DNA from: Streptacidiphilus melanogenes
GTDB lineage: Bacteria > Actinomycetota > Actinomycetes > Streptomycetales > Streptomycetaceae
Length of the DNA stretch: 36,527 nucleotides
Direction: 5' to 3'
Assembly (NCBI RefSeq): GCF_000787835.1
Contig: NZ_BBPP01000004.1
Coordinates: forward strand, 339,203-375,729
Part shown: piece by piece, positions 1-7,084 of the stretch
How positions within the stretch are numbered: position 1 is the stretch's first letter
How the letters are laid out: the number at the start of each line of letters is the position of its first letter
Notes under the pieces: model-generated
Told to the model about the DNA's origin: nothing
What the model saw: only the letters and a program-made list of their open reading frames with translations
Databases searched by the model: none
Position numbers and translations under genes: made by a program

Positions 1-228
1 TCCCGCCGGGATGTCCCGCCGCACGTCGATGACGTCGTTGCTCCACCCGACGCAGAGCTGGCCGGCCAGCACGGCGAGGCCCACCAGCAGGCATCCACCC
101 GGCCCCCGTCCCACGGCCGCGGCGAGCGCGGTCGCCATGCCGCTGACGGCGAACGCGGGAGCGGGATGCGCGGCCAGCACCAGCGCGACCGGCGCACCAA
201 CCCCTCGCGACACCGCTTCGGTGGGCAC
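1..228 (-). CDS. UbiA-family prenyltransferase, N-terminal part (runs off left edge)
   Basis: Reading leftwards from a GTG at 228, the 76 visible residues are hydrophobic and contain GWSNDVIDVRRD. This is the NDxxDxxxD aspartate-rich motif that binds Mg2+-prenyl diphosphate in the UbiA family of membrane aromatic prenyltransferases. Only the first one or two membrane helices are in the window; the second Asp motif and the C-terminus are missing. The GTG is preferred because a TAGCAT -10 element lies six bases upstream, as expected for a leaderless mRNA. The gene is divergent from a type III polyketide synthase operon, so a role in prenylating a phenolic or quinone product of that locus is plausible, but it could equally serve a separate quinone pathway. 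The family call is fairly firm; the substrate is not known. Confidence 0.78.
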   Translation of the reverse strand, partial: MPTEAVSRGVGAPVALVLAAHPAPAFAVSGMATALAAAVGRGPGGCLLVGLAVLAGQLCVGWSNDVIDVRRDIPAG

Positions 229-234
229 CCCCCG

Positions 235-240
235 ATGCTA
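235..240 (-). promoter_or_regulatory. -10 element of the UbiA-like gene (leaderless)
   Basis: On the minus strand TAGCAT sits six bases before the GTG at 228, matching the actinobacterial TANNNT -10. Transcription would begin at or next to the start codon. No convincing -35 hexamer is visible. Confidence 0.5.
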
Positions 241-485
241 GGGCCCAACCTCTCCCTCTCCACGCTGCCACGACGCCCGACACGCCCCCGTCCCGCCGAC
301 GGGCAGCGGGGCGTCAGCCCACGTGCGGGGAGTCGGGAGGCCGGTGCAGGGGGCGGCTCATGACGTCGGGCCCGACCCGCCAAGGTTCGACACGGGCGTT
401 CCGCCTTCGGCGGGCCGCCTTTGGGCGACGGGGTGTCAGCCACGCGGGGGAGCCGGGTATCGCGGGATCTGGGTGGCTTGCGGCC

Positions 486-491
486 TACGAT
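486..491 (+). promoter_or_regulatory. -10 element of the type III PKS operon (leaderless)
   Basis: TACGAT lies six bases upstream of the ATG at 498, so the transcript probably starts at the ATG. It supports that start over the in-frame ATG at 360. No good -35 box is visible. Confidence 0.5.
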
Positions 492-497
492 GGCGGA

Positions 498-1562
498 ATG
501 ACCCGGATTGTCGCGGTTCAGGGCGTCCTGCCGCCGTACCGGTACCCGCAGGGGGAGATCACCCGCATGGTGGGCGCGGCGTGCCGGCTGCCGCGCGGCG
601 ACCGGGAGGTCCTGGAGCGTGTCCACGCCTCCTCGGGGGTGACGGGACGTCACCTCGTGCTGCCGATCGACCGGTACGGGGAGCTGGACGGGTTCGGTGC
701 GCGCAACGACGCCTTCGTGCGCGCCGCGCTGGAGCTCGGACGGGAGGCCGTCCGGGGCGCGCTGGACCAGGCCGGGCTGCACGCCCGGGACGTCGACCTG
801 GTCGTCTCCACCTCGGTGACCGGCATCGCCGCGCCCTCGCTGGAGGCGCGGCTCGCGGAGAGCCTGGGGCTGCGGCCGGACGTGAAGCGGGTGCCGGTCT
901 TCGGCCTCGGCTGCGTCGCGGGGGCCGCGGGCCTGGCGCGACTGCACGACTACCTCGTCGGCCATCCCGAGGAGACGGCGCTGCTGCTCTCGGTCGAGCT
1001 GTGCTCCCTCACGCTGCAGCGCGGCGACGCGTCCATGCAGAACCTGGTCGCGGGTGCGCTGTTCGGGGACGGCGCGGCCGCCGCCCTCGCCGTGGGCTCC
1101 AGCCGGGCCGAGGCCTCGGCGTCCGGCGGGCCCGAGATCGTCGCCACCCGCAGCCACCTGTTCCCCGGAACGGAGGAGCTGCTCGGGTGGACGATCGGCG
1201 ACACCGGCTTCCACATCATGCTCGGCTCCGATCTGCCCGAGCTGGTGCGCCGTCAGCTCGGGCCGGTGGTGCACGGCTTCCTCGCCGACCACGACACCAA
1301 GGCGGGCGACGTGACCGCCTGGGTCTGCCACCCGGGCGGCCCGAAGGTCCTGGACGCCGTGCGCGAGGCCGTCGACCTGCCCGCCCGGGCCCTGGAACTG
1401 ACGTGGCGCTCCCTGGCCGAGGTCGGCAACCTGTCCTCCGCCTCGGTGCTGCACATCCTGCGGGACACCCTCGCGCTGCGGCCGCCGCCCCCGGGCACGC
1501 CCGGCCTGTTGCTGGCGATGGGGCCGGGATTCTGCGTCGAACTCGTCCTCCTGCGCTGGTAG
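498..1562 (+). CDS. srsA: Type III polyketide synthase (chalcone/stilbene synthase family, SrsA-like)
   Basis: A 354-residue protein, the normal length for bacterial type III polyketide synthases. These homodimeric enzymes extend an acyl-CoA starter with malonyl-CoA units and cyclise the chain. The catalytic triad is visible: Cys139 in VFGLGCVAG, His278 in VCHPGGPK and Asn311 in EVGNLSSAS. The ATG at 498 is chosen because the family's N-terminus starts here and a TACGAT -10 box lies just upstream. It is followed 32 bases later by a membrane methyltransferase and then a flavoprotein, the order of the Streptomyces griseus srsABC operon, whose synthase makes alkylresorcinols and alkylpyrones from long acyl-CoAs. 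The symbol is given by this synteny; the true starter unit cannot be read from sequence. Confidence 0.88.
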   Translation: MTRIVAVQGVLPPYRYPQGEITRMVGAACRLPRGDREVLERVHASSGVTGRHLVLPIDRYGELDGFGARNDAFVRAALELGREAVRGALDQAGLHARDVDLVVSTSVTGIAAPSLEARLAESLGLRPDVKRVPVFGLGCVAGAAGLARLHDYLVGHPEETALLLSVELCSLTLQRGDASMQNLVAGALFGDGAAAALAVGSSRAEASASGGPEIVATRSHLFPGTEELLGWTIGDTGFHIMLGSDLPELVRRQLGPVVHGFLADHDTKAGDVTAWVCHPGGPKVLDAVREAVDLPARALELTWRSLAEVGNLSSASVLHILRDTLALRPPPPGTPGLLLAMGPGFCVELVLLRW

Positions 1563-1594
1563 CCGCCGATGAACGCTCTGGAGGCCAGAACGCC

Positions 1595-2110
1595 GTGAAC
1601 GCCTACACCGTCCTGATCCTGCTGGTCGCCGCGGAGCGCCTGGCGGAGCTGGTGACCGCCCAGCGGCACGCCCGCTGGAGCCGCGCCCGCGGCGGCGTCG
1701 AGCACGGCGCCGGCCACTACCCCGTCATGGTGGCCCTGCACACCGGTCTGCTGGCCGGATGCCTGCTGGAGACCGGACTGCTGCACCGCCCCTTCCTGCC
1801 CTGGCTGGGCTGGCCCGCCCTCGCCGCCGCGCTGGCGGCCCAGGCGCTGCGCTGGTGGTGCATCAGCACGCTCGGCACCCGCTGGAACACACGGGTGATC
1901 GTCGTCCCCGGTCTGCCGCTCGTCTCCCGTGGCCCCTACCGGTGGCTGCGGCACCCGAACTACCTCGCCGTGGTGCTGGAAGGGGTCGCCCTGCCCCTGG
2001 TCCACGGCAACTGGATCACCGCAGGCGTGTTCACCCTGCTCAACTGGCCGTTGCTGACGACCCGGGTGCGCTGCGAGAACGCCGCCCTCGCCCTGGCGAC
2101 GGCGGGGTGA
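1595..2110 (+). CDS. srsB: Isoprenylcysteine carboxyl methyltransferase-like membrane protein (SrsB-like)
   Basis: A 171-residue membrane protein with about four hydrophobic segments. The C-terminal half carries the ICMT-type signature: GTRWNTRVIVVPG, then GPYRWLRHPNYLAVV, whose RHPNY binds S-adenosylmethionine. The GTG start at 1595 follows GGAGG at 1579-1584. In the srs operon the equivalent protein O-methylates the phenolic lipid, even though its fold comes from protein carboxyl methyltransferases. Its stop overlaps the next start (GTGA), so translation is probably coupled to the flavoprotein. The family is clear; O-methylation of the PKS product is inferred from synteny. Confidence 0.8.
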   Translation: MNAYTVLILLVAAERLAELVTAQRHARWSRARGGVEHGAGHYPVMVALHTGLLAGCLLETGLLHRPFLPWLGWPALAAALAAQALRWWCISTLGTRWNTRVIVVPGLPLVSRGPYRWLRHPNYLAVVLEGVALPLVHGNWITAGVFTLLNWPLLTTRVRCENAALALATAG

Positions 2111-3123
2111 TCGACCTCCTGGTCGCCGGAGGCGGCCCCGCCGGGCTCGCCACCGCGATCCACGCCGCACGCGCCGGGCTGCGCGTCGTCGTCGCCGAAC
2201 CGCGCCCGGGCCCGATCGACAAGGCCTGCGGGGAGGGCCTGATGCCCGGCGGCGCGGCCGCCCTGCGCGAGCTGGGCGTCCAGCTGACGGGGCAGCCGCT
2301 GCGCGGCATCCGCTACCTCGACGACCGCAGGCAGGCCGAGGCGCGCTTCCACGGCCCGCCGGGCCTGGGCGTGCGCCGCACCGACCTGCACACCGCGCTC
2401 GCGCACCGGGCCGAGCGGTTGGGCGTCCCGGTGCTGCCCGTCCGGGTCGACGGCGTGCGCCAGGCGGGCGACCGGGTGCACGCCGCCGGGCTCGAGGCCC
2501 GCTACCTGGCCGCCGCGGACGGCCTCCACTCACCGATCCGGCGCGCACTCGGCCTGGACCGGCCGGTGCACGGGACGCCCCGGCGTCACGGGCTGCGCCG
2601 TCACTTCGCCGTCGCCCCGTGGTCCGACTGCGTCGAGGTGCACTGGTCCGAGCGGGCCGAGGCCTATGTCACCCCGCTCACGCCCGCGTTGGTCGGCGTC
2701 GCCGTGCTCACCGCCGGCCGCGGCTCCTTCGAGCAGCACCTTGCGGCGTTTCCGGTGCTCGCCGAGCGGCTGCGCGGCGCCGCCGCCGGACCGGTCCGGG
2801 GAGCCGGACCGATGCGGCAGCGGGCGCGGACCCGGGTGGCCGGCCGGGTGCTGCTGGTCGGCGACGCGGCCGGGTACGTCGACGCCCTCACGGGCGAGGG
2901 CCTCTCCCTGTCCGTGTCCGGCGCGGCCGCCCTGGTGGCATGCGTCCGCGCGGACCGGCCCGAGGCGTACGAGCGCGCCTGGCGTCGGGCCACCCGCCGC
3001 CACCGCGCGCTCACGCAGGCGCTGCTGTGGACCCGTCAGCGGTCCGTGCTCGCGCCCTACGTCGTCCCGGCCGCGTCCCGGCTGCCGCTGCTCTTCACCG
3101 GGCTGGTCAACGGGCTGTCGTGA
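2107..3123 (+). CDS. srsC: FAD-dependent monooxygenase, geranylgeranyl-reductase-like (SrsC-like)
   Basis: A 338-residue flavoprotein. The N-terminus has the FAD-binding Rossmann motif GGGPAGLATAIHAARAG, residues 30-45 give the family's DKACGEGLMP, and the second FAD motif is GDAAGYVDALTGEGLS around residue 250. The GTG start at 2107 overlaps the upstream stop by four bases. In srsABC the third enzyme hydroxylates the alkylresorcinol ring and leads to quinones; the same is the most economical reading here. The alternative is a reductase of the geranylgeranyl reductase type acting on a prenyl chain, which the nearby UbiA-like gene would also permit. Ends 21 bases from the convergent His-rich gene with no obvious terminator. 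Confidence 0.8.
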   Translation: MIDLLVAGGGPAGLATAIHAARAGLRVVVAEPRPGPIDKACGEGLMPGGAAALRELGVQLTGQPLRGIRYLDDRRQAEARFHGPPGLGVRRTDLHTALAHRAERLGVPVLPVRVDGVRQAGDRVHAAGLEARYLAAADGLHSPIRRALGLDRPVHGTPRRHGLRRHFAVAPWSDCVEVHWSERAEAYVTPLTPALVGVAVLTAGRGSFEQHLAAFPVLAERLRGAAAGPVRGAGPMRQRARTRVAGRVLLVGDAAGYVDALTGEGLSLSVSGAAALVACVRADRPEAYERAWRRATRRHRALTQALLWTRQRSVLAPYVVPAASRLPLLFTGLVNGLS

Positions 3124-3144
3124 GCCCCGGACCGGTCGGCGGCG

Positions 3145-3507
3145 TCAGGCCCAGCGGTAGTCGCTGACCTGGCCTTCCGTGACGTCGACGCTGCCGTGCG
3201 GGGTGTCGTCCCGCTGCCAGACGGTGTAGCGGCCGGTGGGGAGCGGGGTCAGCACGGCCGCGTACAGGGTGCGGTCGGGGAGGTGGCGCGGGCGCACGGC
3301 CGCGTGGGTCCGCTGCTCCGGCCGGTCCGCGGGGCTGGCGTGGATCTCCAGCCCGTCGTCCGCGTCGGTGGCGTGGATGACCAGGGCGCCGGTTCCCGCG
3401 CCGATGTCGAGGACGACGCTCCCCTCGTGGGAGGGCGCCGGCAGGGGCGGGTGTTCGTGCTCGTGGGGTGCGTGGGCCCCGTGGTCGTGGATCTGGGGGT
3501 GGGGCAT
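3145..3507 (-). CDS. Small His-rich conserved actinobacterial protein of unknown function
   Basis: A 120-residue protein with no signal peptide or membrane segment. Its first 25 residues are rich in His, with HDHGAHAPHEHEH, suggesting metal binding. The rest looks like a compact beta domain (GALVIHATDADDGLEIHASP, then YAAVLTPLPTGRYTVWQ), a type common in actinobacteria but without known activity. The ATG at 3507 has a good AAGGAG six bases upstream. It is the last gene of a three-gene minus-strand operon behind the DUF4331 protein, from which it is separated by 86 bases containing a strong hairpin. Function is unknown; metal handling is a guess from composition. Confidence 0.72.
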   Translation of the reverse strand: MPHPQIHDHGAHAPHEHEHPPLPAPSHEGSVVLDIGAGTGALVIHATDADDGLEIHASPADRPEQRTHAAVRPRHLPDRTLYAAVLTPLPTGRYTVWQRDDTPHGSVDVTEGQVSDYRWA

Positions 3508-3533
3508 GACCGGCTCCTTGGGGGCAGGTATGG

Positions 3534-3573
3534 CTCCGGCGCCCGCGGGGCGATCCCCTCGCGGGCGCCGGAG
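3534..3573 (-). terminator. Strong intercistronic hairpin between DUF4331 gene and His-rich gene
   Basis: Perfect 14-base arms, CTCCGGCGCCCGCG at 3534-3547 and its complement at 3560-3573, with a 12-base loop. There is no T-run after it in the direction of transcription. It lies about 15 bases upstream of the His-rich gene's ribosome site, so it may be an attenuator, a partial terminator or an mRNA-stabilising structure rather than an operon end. Confidence 0.6.
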
Positions 3574-3593
3574 CGGTCGGGTCCGGCCGTGGG

Positions 3594-4985
3594 TCAGGAG
3601 GCGGGGTGGTGGTAGCCGTCGTAGGGGACGCCCAGGTAGGGGAAGTGGTGCAGGTAGGGGGTCCCCGGCGAGTGGTTGTCGAGCCCGTCGGTGATCTCCC
3701 CGGCCGCCGCGTCGGGGTGGTAGCTCGGGTCGACGAGCGCGTAGGTGAGGCCCGCGATGGCGCGCAGCTCGACGGTGACGACGTCGTCGAAGACCCGGCG
3801 ACCGTTGGGGAACCCGGCCGGGTCGCCGCCGATCAGGCCGAGGATGTTCGGATGCCTGGCGGGCGGGATCGCGACGTTGAGGCGCAGCATGTCGGCCTCG
3901 GTGCTTCCGGTGAAGTTCTGGAAGCCGGGGACGACACCCTTGGGGATGCCGGTGAGCAGGATCGCGAGCAGGTCGGTCCGGGGCTTTCCTGAGGCGTCCA
4001 GCGCCGCCAGGTTCGGGAACACCCCCGGGTAGAGCACCGGCAGCAGCCCCGCGAGTTCGGGCTTGGCGACGTAGGAGGCGAATCGCTTGTCGTCCGACGG
4101 CGGCAGGGCGTTCCACTCGTCCTTGCGCGACATCGGGATGAGGACCTCGTTGACCAGCGGGTTGCCGAGCCGCGAGACCTGCACGAAGGGCCCGGACTCG
4201 CAGTCCTCGCCCTTGCCGTGCTCGATGATGCGCGAGGCGCGCCGGCTCGCGGTGGTCCACACGCCGATGACCGCGCGCGGGTCGTCAACGTCCCTGCCCG
4301 CCCAGCCGTTGCGGGTCAGCTCGTCGATGGGGACCCTCAGCGCGATGCTGTGGACGTTGAGCTCCTTGGTGGCGTTCACGCCCGGCTGGTCGGGCAGGCC
4401 CTGGGCCTTCGCGAAGACCTGGAGCGACTGGAACGGCCGCAGGTCCGCGAGGTCGAAAATGGACCCGAGGTCGACGTAGAAACCCTCGGCGCGCTGACCG
4501 GCGAAGACCCGGCGCCGGTCGCCCAGGGGGTGCACGGCCTCGCGGGCGAGCCGGGTGTAGTCGGGCGTGGACAGCGGGCCGATGTTGCACGGCGGGCACA
4601 TCAGGTTCCGGCCCAGCACCGTCTCGCGGCCGTGCTCGACGCGGGTGACCGTGTAGGTCTGGAAGCGGTTCCAGTTCGGCGAGTTCAGCGAGTCGATGGG
4701 ACCGGTGTTGTAGAGGAAGGTGTCCCGGTTGCGCAGGTGGGTGGTGAAGCGGAACTGGTAGGTGACGTCCGCGCGGGCGTCACCGTCGTTGTCGATGTGG
4801 ATCTCGTAGAGCACGTCGTCGCCGAACTCGTAGAAGTTCGGGCCGCCCGCGGGGTTCTGCAGCGGGATGTAGTTGGCGATCAGCGTGACGGTGCGGCGGT
4901 CGTCGGGGCTGACGAAGGCGTACAGGTCGGTGCTGTCGGCGACCGGGTCCTTGGCGATCTCGGGTGCTTCACGGTGGGAGGACAT
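3594..4985 (-). CDS. DUF4331 domain protein
   Basis: A 463-residue protein starting MSSHREAPEIAKDPVADSTDLYAF, the hallmark N-terminus of the DUF4331 family, which has no established biochemical role. The domain spans nearly the whole length. A CPPC motif near residue 133 could bind metal or form a disulfide. There is no signal peptide, although its operon partner upstream is Tat-exported. The ATG at 4985 is preceded by GCGAGG at a good distance. The C-terminus is His-rich (PYLHHFPYLGVPYDGYHHP). The gene lies between two small His-rich genes on the same strand, with hairpins in both gaps. Family assignment is strong; role unknown. Confidence 0.88.
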   Translation of the reverse strand: MSSHREAPEIAKDPVADSTDLYAFVSPDDRRTVTLIANYIPLQNPAGGPNFYEFGDDVLYEIHIDNDGDARADVTYQFRFTTHLRNRDTFLYNTGPIDSLNSPNWNRFQTYTVTRVEHGRETVLGRNLMCPPCNIGPLSTPDYTRLAREAVHPLGDRRRVFAGQRAEGFYVDLGSIFDLADLRPFQSLQVFAKAQGLPDQPGVNATKELNVHSIALRVPIDELTRNGWAGRDVDDPRAVIGVWTTASRRASRIIEHGKGEDCESGPFVQVSRLGNPLVNEVLIPMSRKDEWNALPPSDDKRFASYVAKPELAGLLPVLYPGVFPNLAALDASGKPRTDLLAILLTGIPKGVVPGFQNFTGSTEADMLRLNVAIPPARHPNILGLIGGDPAGFPNGRRVFDDVVTVELRAIAGLTYALVDPSYHPDAAAGEITDGLDNHSPGTPYLHHFPYLGVPYDGYHHPAS

Positions 4986-5033
4986 GCCGAACCTCGCAGG
5001 GGGTGATGGGGCCTCAGGACAGGTGGGTTCCGG

Positions 5034-5059
5034 CCGGGGCCCACGGGGGGAGGCCCCGG
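5034..5059 (-). terminator. Intercistronic hairpin between Tat-exported protein and DUF4331 gene
   Basis: Arms CCGGGGCC (5034-5041) and GGCCCCGG (5052-5059) around a 10-base loop, overlapping a second palindrome, CCCCGGCCGGGG (5054-5065). It has no T-run and lies between two genes of the same operon, so read-through control or mRNA protection is more likely than full termination. Confidence 0.45.
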
Positions 5060-5085
5060 CCGGGGCTGGGGAGGGCGCCCCCGGG

Positions 5086-5430
5086 TCAGCGCGCGGCGGC
5101 GCGCAGCAGCTCGGCGACGAGCTTCTGGTCGCGGACCCGGTGGTGCTGGTGGCCGTGGAAGATGTCCAGCTCGCCGGTGCGGGCGTCGACGATCCGGACC
5201 ACGAAGGGCTCGTCGACCGGGTGCGAGGTCGTTCCCACCGGTGCGGGCGCGCCGGGCCGTGGCGCCCCGTGGGGTCGCGGTGCGGCGTCGGCGGGCCCGG
5301 CCAGGGCGGCGTCGAGGGCGAGCCCCGCCGCGACGGTGGCCGCACCGGCCGCGCCGGCGTGCTGGATCAGGCGTCGGCGTGACAGGGGTGACGGTGCGGC
5401 AGGCTGACCGGCATCGAGGGTCTCGGGCAT
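5086..5430 (-). CDS. Small Tat-exported His-containing protein, unknown function
   Basis: A 114-residue protein with a twin-arginine signal, SRRRLIQHAG followed by an Ala/Gly-rich hydrophobic run and a likely cleavage after GPADA. The mature part is about 60 residues: a Pro/Ala-rich spacer and then DEPFVVRIVDARTGELDIF-HGHQHHRV, ending in a predicted helix. This resembles a family of short secreted actinobacterial proteins of unknown role. HGHQHH could bind a metal. The ATG at 5430 is chosen over upstream in-frame starts because GGAGG lies nine bases before it and the Tat motif then falls close to the N-terminus. It is first in the operon with the DUF4331 protein. Confidence 0.72.
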   Translation of the reverse strand: MPETLDAGQPAAPSPLSRRRLIQHAGAAGAATVAAGLALDAALAGPADAAPRPHGAPRPGAPAPVGTTSHPVDEPFVVRIVDARTGELDIFHGHQHHRVRDQKLVAELLRAAAR

Positions 5431-5732
5431 GCGCAGTCCTCCGAAAGGACAGGGAGCGGGAAGCCGCGCTCGCCGGGCTCCACGCCGACCCGCCGGCATC
5501 AGGGAACAGCCGAACCCAGCGACATGGCTGGTCGGGCGGGCTAGTTGAGGGATCCCGACGAGACGGCGACGGTCGCTCGCAGTCAAGCCCGGCCATCACG
5601 GAGAGTCAAGCACCGTATACACACCGAAGGCGCACGCCGATAGCAGTTGCTTGGGCGGAAGGCCAGCTCAGAGGCCTGTGGAGCTGCCGACCGGGTGAAT
5701 TGACGGACACGCGACGGGTCGCGCCGCCGTGT
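5431..5732. other. Intergenic leader region upstream of the Tat/DUF4331 operon
   Basis: 302 bases between the stop of the alditol oxidase and the Tat gene. On the minus strand GCTTGACT occurs twice 23 bases apart (5604-5611 and 5581-5588); either could supply a TTGACT -35, but no well-spaced -10 is seen. A weak hairpin, CAGCTC/GAGCTG, at 5664-5686 may end the alditol oxidase transcript. No gene is supported here. Confidence 0.4.
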
Positions 5733-6986
5733 TCACGGCCGGGGGAAGGCCGCCGCGACGTAGTCGTTGCGGAACGCGGAGCGCGGATCGAGCTCGGTCA
5801 TCAGACGGCGGAAGTCCCCGCCCCGCTCGTACAGGGCGCCGACGGCCTCGGGGGCGAGCCCGAAGAGCTTGCCCCAGTGCGGGCGGCCGCCCAGCGGCAG
5901 CAGCTCCCGCTCGATCAGCGCGATCGCCTCCCGCACCGCGTCGGACACCGGGCGCCAGGTGCAGTGGACGGCGACGGAGTCGCGGCCGTAGGCGGGGCTG
6001 AGCCACAGGTCGTCCGCCGCGACGGTGCGGATCTCGGAGGTCAGCAGCAGCGGTGCGATCCGCGGCCCGAGGGCCCGCATCTCCGCGATGGCCGCGGCCG
6101 CCGCCTCGCGCGGCAGCAGGAGTTCCGACTGGAGCTCCTCGCCGGCGCTCGGGGTGAAGTCCGGCCGGAAGTGCGGCAGTCGCTCGTGCCACGGGCCTGG
6201 CACGCCGAGCTGTCCGGTGCAGTGCACCGGCGACAGCCCCGGAACCGGGTGCCGCGGACCGTCGGCGAGGCGGCCGTCCAGCCAGCGGGCGCCCGGGTGC
6301 GCGCCGCCCTCACGATCCGGGCGGCACTTGACCCACACGCTCGCCGTGTCGCGACCCCAGTCGGTGAACGCGCTCACGCTGTAGGCGGTGCCGAACACCT
6401 CGTCGAACCGGTCGGCGATGCGGTCCAGCGGCACGTCGTCGTAGACCCACTGGGCCACCTCGAAGGCGGGCTCGACGGCGAGGGTGAGGCCGACGACGGC
6501 GCCGAGCGCGCCGAGGGCGACGACCGACCCGGCGAACCGGTCGACGTCCTTCTCGCGGCTGACGTCGAGCAGCTCTCCGTCCGCGGTGATCAACCGCATG
6601 GCCGTCACCGCCGCGGCGAGGCCCTGCAGGCCGTTCCCGGAGCCGTGGGTCCCGGTGGCGCACGAGCCGGCGACGGAGATGTGCGGCAGTGAGGCCAGGT
6701 TGGCCAGCGCGAGGCCGCGCGCGTGCAGTTCGCGGGCGAGTTCGGCGTAGCGCGGGGAGCCGCTGACGGTGACGGTGCGCCGGTCGGCGGAGACCTCCGC
6801 GCCGCGCGGCAGGCCGTCCAGCACGAGCAGGTCGCCGCTGGTGTCCGCGACGCGGTTGAAGGAGTGGCCGCTGCCCAGCACCTTGACCTGCTCGGCGGCG
6901 GCGACGATCCGGCGTGCCTCCTCGACCGTCCCCGGCCGGTGGACCCGCGCCGCCTCGAACTCGATGTTGCCTGCCCAGTTGTGCAC
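5733..6986 (-). CDS. aldO: FAD-linked alditol oxidase (AldO-type)
   Basis: A 417-residue flavoprotein of the VAO/D-arabinono-lactone oxidase type, matching the length and sequence style of Streptomyces coelicolor alditol oxidase (418 residues), which oxidises xylitol and sorbitol with O2 to the aldose and H2O2. His41 in VLGSGHSFN corresponds to the residue that covalently holds FAD. Family blocks follow: LASLPHISVAGSCATGTHGSGN, GVPGPWHERLPHFRPDFTPS, SEIRTVAAD and RPHWGK. The GTG at 6986 follows AGAAGGG at good spacing and matches the family start. It lies 98 bases downstream of a LacI repressor gene on the same strand, with an operator-like sequence in the gap, suggesting control by that repressor and a role in polyol metabolism alongside the divergent sugar importer. 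Confidence 0.88.
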   Translation of the reverse strand: MHNWAGNIEFEAARVHRPGTVEEARRIVAAAEQVKVLGSGHSFNRVADTSGDLLVLDGLPRGAEVSADRRTVTVSGSPRYAELARELHARGLALANLASLPHISVAGSCATGTHGSGNGLQGLAAAVTAMRLITADGELLDVSREKDVDRFAGSVVALGALGAVVGLTLAVEPAFEVAQWVYDDVPLDRIADRFDEVFGTAYSVSAFTDWGRDTASVWVKCRPDREGGAHPGARWLDGRLADGPRHPVPGLSPVHCTGQLGVPGPWHERLPHFRPDFTPSAGEELQSELLLPREAAAAAIAEMRALGPRIAPLLLTSEIRTVAADDLWLSPAYGRDSVAVHCTWRPVSDAVREAIALIERELLPLGGRPHWGKLFGLAPEAVGALYERGGDFRRLMTELDPRSAFRNDYVAAAFPRP

Positions 6987-7063
6987 GGTGCGCCCTTCTC
7001 GTTCAGGTCCTGGCGGGACGGTCACAGGGACGGCCCCAGCCACGGTCCCGGCGAAACACGATT

Positions 7064-7074
7064 CGAAAGTTGCG
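7064..7074. promoter_or_regulatory. LacI-type operator candidate upstream of aldO
   Basis: CGAAAGTTGCG is one base from the CGAAAGTTTCG-type palindromes bound by Streptomyces LacI-family sugar repressors. It lies in the lacI-aldO gap, and a related element, CGAAACTATCG, occurs in front of the divergent transporter operon at 8264-8274. Binding is inferred. Confidence 0.45.
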
Positions 7075-7084
7075 AAACGCTGCG

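Larger units (their letters stand above)
229..497. other. Divergent intergenic region between the UbiA-like gene and the type III PKS
   Basis: This 269-base stretch holds the two divergent start regions. A small perfect hairpin, CCGCC-TTC-GGCGG, lies near 401-413. No convincing gene is visible: apparent open frames here are extensions of neighbouring genes or GC-rich shadows. Confidence 0.5.

Noticed and set aside
5241-6692. 483-codon plus-strand frame opposite aldO
   Set aside because: The minus-strand AldO sequence matches its family end to end; this frame is a GC shadow.
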